A stretch of 7,710 nt of DNA from NCBI GenBank assembly GCA_050010315.1, contig JBEKLG010000084.1, forward strand, positions 1 through 7,710, in the 5' to 3' direction. The notes under the pieces are model-generated. The model did no database searches. It worked only from the letters and a program-made list of their open reading frames with translations, and had not been told where the DNA came from. Numbering within the stretch: position 1 is the first letter of the stretch; the number at the start of each line of letters is the position of its first letter. The stretch is from Bog-793 sp050010315. Lineage in GTDB: Bacteria; Actinomycetota; Acidimicrobiia; Acidimicrobiales; Bog-793. Made by a program: the position numbers and the translations under genes. Shown here piece after piece: positions 5,755 through 7,710 of the stretch.

Positions 5755-6333
5755 ATGTTCTCAGGGATCGTCGAGGAGCTGGGCAGCCTGGAGCGAGCCG
5801 TCGCCGGGCGCTACCGCTTCCGGTCCTCGTTGGTCGCCGCCGACCTCGGGATCGGCGATTCCGTCGCGGTCAACGGGACCTGCCTTACGGTCGTCGATCG
5901 GGGAGAGGACTGGCTCGAGTCTGACATTTCGACCGAGACCCTGGCGAGGACTTCGCTCGGGAGTCTCCAGGTCGGCGATCCTGTCAACCTCGAGCGGCCG
6001 TCGCGCCTCAGCGACCGCCTCTCCGGGCACCTCGTACAGGGTCACGTCGACACGATCGGCGAGGTTCTCGCCGGGGCACCGGATCTCCGGGTGAAGATCC
6101 CCCGTGATCTCATGCGCTACTGCGTCGAGAAGGGCTCCATCGCCGTTGACGGCGTCAGCCTCACAATCTTCGACCTGGACGAGGGGAGCTTCTCGGCCGC
6201 GATTATCCCGTACACGGCAGAGCACACGACTCTCGGGGCCCGATCGCTGGGAGATCCCGTCAACGTCGAAGTCGACGTCATCGCCAAGCAGATCGAAAAG
6301 CTGCTCGCGCCCTACCTGGCCCGGCCCCGATGA
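5755..6333 (+). CDS. ribE: Riboflavin synthase, alpha chain
   Basis: Riboflavin synthase dismutates two molecules of 6,7-dimethyl-8-ribityllumazine to riboflavin plus the pyrimidinedione precursor, the last step of riboflavin synthesis. The 192-residue product, slightly short of the usual 200-215, has both tandem lumazine-binding barrels. Barrel 1 starts MFSGIVEELG with SVAVNGTCLTV (36-46) and SDISTETLARTSLG (56-69). Barrel 2 starts GHLVQGHVDTIG (91-102) with SIAVDGVSLTI (128-138) and IPYTAEHTTLG (151-161). The duplicated V-N/D-G-x-x-LT motif and GHxVxGHVD are diagnostic. It is the first gene of a rightward operon: its TGA overlaps the ATG of an ABC ATPase by 4 bases. No other riboflavin genes (ribA, ribD, ribH) are in the window. 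The leader may be a regulatory RNA. The same enzyme is called ribC in some species. Confidence 0.97.
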   Translation: MFSGIVEELGSLERAVAGRYRFRSSLVAADLGIGDSVAVNGTCLTVVDRGEDWLESDISTETLARTSLGSLQVGDPVNLERPSRLSDRLSGHLVQGHVDTIGEVLAGAPDLRVKIPRDLMRYCVEKGSIAVDGVSLTIFDLDEGSFSAAIIPYTAEHTTLGARSLGDPVNVEVDVIAKQIEKLLAPYLARPR

Positions 6334-7208
6334 AGCCTCAGCGCGACTCGGGTATCACGGGCGGTGCCGCGCCGGAGCCGGGCCGGGAACCCCCGAGCAC
6401 CGAGATCGTCGTCGACCACGTGGGCAAGCACTTCTTCCACGACGGAAGGCCGATCGTCGCCTTGGCAGATGTCAGCCTCTCCGTCGCTGCGGGCGAGTTC
6501 GTCAGCGTCATCGGGCCGAGCGGTTGCGGCAAGTCGACGCTCCTCCGCGTTGTCGGCGGACTGATCACACCGGACGCCGGCAGGATCTCTATCGGCGGCA
6601 CCACAGCCGACGAGGCGCGGGCCGCGAAGCGCTTCGGCTTCGTGCCCCAGACCCCAGCGCTTCTGCCGTGGCGATCAGTCGCTGAGAACGTCACGCTCCT
6701 GCGCGACGTCGGACGCCGTTGGTGGCCGTCGCGCCGCGACCCCCGGACGGCCAATCCGGACGACGGGAACCGCGACCCGATGGCGCTGCTCGAGCAGGTC
6801 GGGCTCGCTCCGTTCGCCAGGTCTCTCCCCAAAGAGCTCTCCGGCGGTATGCAGCAACGGGTGAGCTTGGTACGGGCGTTCGCCCTCGGGGCGCCGATCC
6901 TCTTGATGGACGAGCCCTTCGCCGCCCTGGATGAGATCACACGAGACGCGATGCGCTATCAGCTCCTCGAGGTCTGGGGCCAGACGAAGACCACGGTCGT
7001 CTTCGTCACGCACTCCATCACCGAGGCCGTCGTGCTCTCGGACCGGGTGTGCACTATGGCCGCCCGGCCAGGCAGGGTGGCCTCCGTTGAGCAGATCACG
7101 CTGGCGCGTCCGCGCACCGAGGACATGGAGGACTCCGACGAGTTCGCGTCTTGCGCCCATCGCGTCCGCACCTCGCTGCGCGCGAGCTGGGAGCGACGAC
7201 GCCAGTGA
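6330..7208 (+). CDS. ABC importer ATPase, SsuB/TauB/ThiZ class, coupled to ribE
   Basis: This is the ATP-hydrolysing subunit of a small-molecule importer on the inner face of the membrane. The motifs are complete: Walker A GPSGCGKST (62-70), Q-loop VPQ with Gln107 and the class-typical ALLPWRSVAENV (110-121), signature LSGGMQQR (170-177), Walker B ILLMDEPFAALDE (190-202) with catalytic Glu195, and His228 in VTHSITEAV. The LLPW...V.EN and DEPFAALDE wording is that of the nitrate/sulfonate/taurine/thiamine-precursor branch. At 292 residues it is longer than the usual 250, because of a polar N-terminal extension (about 1-24) and an arginine/aspartate-rich insertion (about 128-150) before the signature helix. 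No clear ribosome binding site precedes the ATG, which overlaps the ribE stop, so translation probably depends on ribE. Substrate is unknown; riboflavin or a flavin precursor is suggested only by the operon. Confidence 0.92.
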   Translation: MKPQRDSGITGGAAPEPGREPPSTEIVVDHVGKHFFHDGRPIVALADVSLSVAAGEFVSVIGPSGCGKSTLLRVVGGLITPDAGRISIGGTTADEARAAKRFGFVPQTPALLPWRSVAENVTLLRDVGRRWWPSRRDPRTANPDDGNRDPMALLEQVGLAPFARSLPKELSGGMQQRVSLVRAFALGAPILLMDEPFAALDEITRDAMRYQLLEVWGQTKTTVVFVTHSITEAVVLSDRVCTMAARPGRVASVEQITLARPRTEDMEDSDEFASCAHRVRTSLRASWERRRQ

Positions 7209-7710
7209 GCGGAACCGGCGGACGTCTCTCGGCGGAAGGCGATGCCGTGCCCGGGTCAGCCGACGCCGCCGAACTCCGACCGCCGGCGACCGGCTGGGCG
7301 CGACGGGCGGCACGCAGCGTCCTGCCGGGGATCGCCGCCTTCGCCGTCCTCTTCGGCGGCTGGGAGTTCGGCGTGCGTGTCACCCACATCCCGGCGACCG
7401 AGCTCGTCGCCCCGTCCGCGATCTTCCGGGAGCTCTGGCGGGACCCCGGCTTCTTCGCCAGCAACGCCTGGATCACCTTGCAAGAGGCCTTCTGGGGCTT
7501 TCTCGTCGCCTTTGCCGTCGCCATCGGCGCTGCCATCGTCGTCGTGCACTCGCGGGTGATGGAGCGCGCCCTCACCCCGATCGTCGTCATGCTCCAGGTG
7601 ACCCCGATCCTCGCCCTCGCCCCGCCGCTCGTCGTCTGGCTCGGTTTCGGGCCCCAGCCGAAGATCGTCATGGCGGCGCTGATCACCTTCGTGCCGCTCT
7701 TCACGAACGC
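7205..7710 (+). CDS. ABC importer permease, SsuC/ThiX/RibX class (cut by window edge)
   Basis: Reading from a GTG at 7205, which overlaps the ATPase stop as GTGA, gives 168 residues that run off the right edge. A polar N-terminus (about 1-37) precedes a first membrane segment (SVLPGIAAFAVLFGGWEFGV, about 38-57). Then come LVAPSAIFRELW (67-78), ITLQEAFWGFLVAFAVAIGA (90-109), a hydrophobic stretch through IVVVH, and MERALTPIVVMLQVTPILALAPPLVVWLG, with its proline-rich membrane region. This order, especially the P(S/T)-x-I-x-x-x-L, T-L-x-x-x-x-x-G and Q-x-x-P-x-x-x-x-x-P-L steps, is that of the binding-protein-dependent transport permeases paired with SsuB/TauB ATPases. No nearby ATG gives a better start; GGGAG lies about 11 bases before the GTG. 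A periplasmic or lipoprotein substrate binder is expected further downstream. Confidence 0.88.
   Translation, partial: MSGTGGRLSAEGDAVPGSADAAELRPPATGWARRAARSVLPGIAAFAVLFGGWEFGVRVTHIPATELVAPSAIFRELWRDPGFFASNAWITLQEAFWGFLVAFAVAIGAAIVVVHSRVMERALTPIVVMLQVTPILALAPPLVVWLGFGPQPKIVMAALITFVPLFTN

Noticed and set aside
5396..5756. Minus-strand open frames before ribE as possible small genes
   Set aside because: Arginine/proline/serine-rich products, no plausible ribosome binding site or motif, and overlap with structured leader sequence.

Overview
The window is high-GC, densely packed bacterial chromosome. Its neighbouring genes mostly overlap by 4 bases (ATGA, ATGATG or GTGA junctions). The vitamin genes, the MarR/ABC exporter pair and the particular linker of that exporter suggest an actinomycetote, possibly of the Acidimicrobiia type; the lineage is an inference from style, not from a marker gene. 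No rRNA, tRNA, CRISPR array, transposase or integrase was recognised.

Layout. (1) Bases 1-1142, minus strand: a thiamine salvage operon reading leftward. A plausible promoter leads directly into a well-preserved TPP riboswitch (1051-1129), then thiM (hydroxyethylthiazole kinase) and thiE (thiamine-phosphate synthase, cut by the left edge). The ribosome binding site of thiM lies inside the riboswitch, so TPP binding should block translation directly. (2) Bases 1143-1356: divergent control region with two adjacent short inverted repeats in front of marR. (3) Bases 1357-3875, plus strand: a MarR-family regulator translationally coupled to a full-length half-size ABC exporter, a typical self-regulated efflux pair. 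(4) Bases 3876-4071: short convergent gap with a weak terminator candidate. (5) Bases 4072-5164, minus strand: an alanine/glutamate-rich coiled-coil protein built on 11-residue periodicity. It is broken by what looks like one extra base near 4274-4279; the true C-terminus continues in the next frame to 4072. (6) Bases 5165-5754: a long leader or intergenic region with inverted repeats. It includes a structured stretch directly in front of the next operon that partly resembles the 3' end of an FMN riboswitch. (7) Bases 5755-7710, plus strand: ribE (riboflavin synthase), then an SsuB/TauB/RibX-system type ABC ATPase and the start of its permease (cut by the right edge), all joined by 4-base overlaps.

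How the parts fit. Two cofactor modules flank the window. The thiamine module is controlled by TPP. The riboflavin synthase gene is fused operonically to an importer of the nitrate/sulfonate/thiamine-precursor/riboflavin class, which makes flavin or flavin-precursor uptake the most attractive guess for that transporter, though its substrate-binding protein is outside the window. The items most worth checking are the frameshifted coiled-coil gene, the possible divergent or decayed FMN riboswitch before ribE, the compact direct-blocking TPP riboswitch, and the replaced lysine in ThiE.
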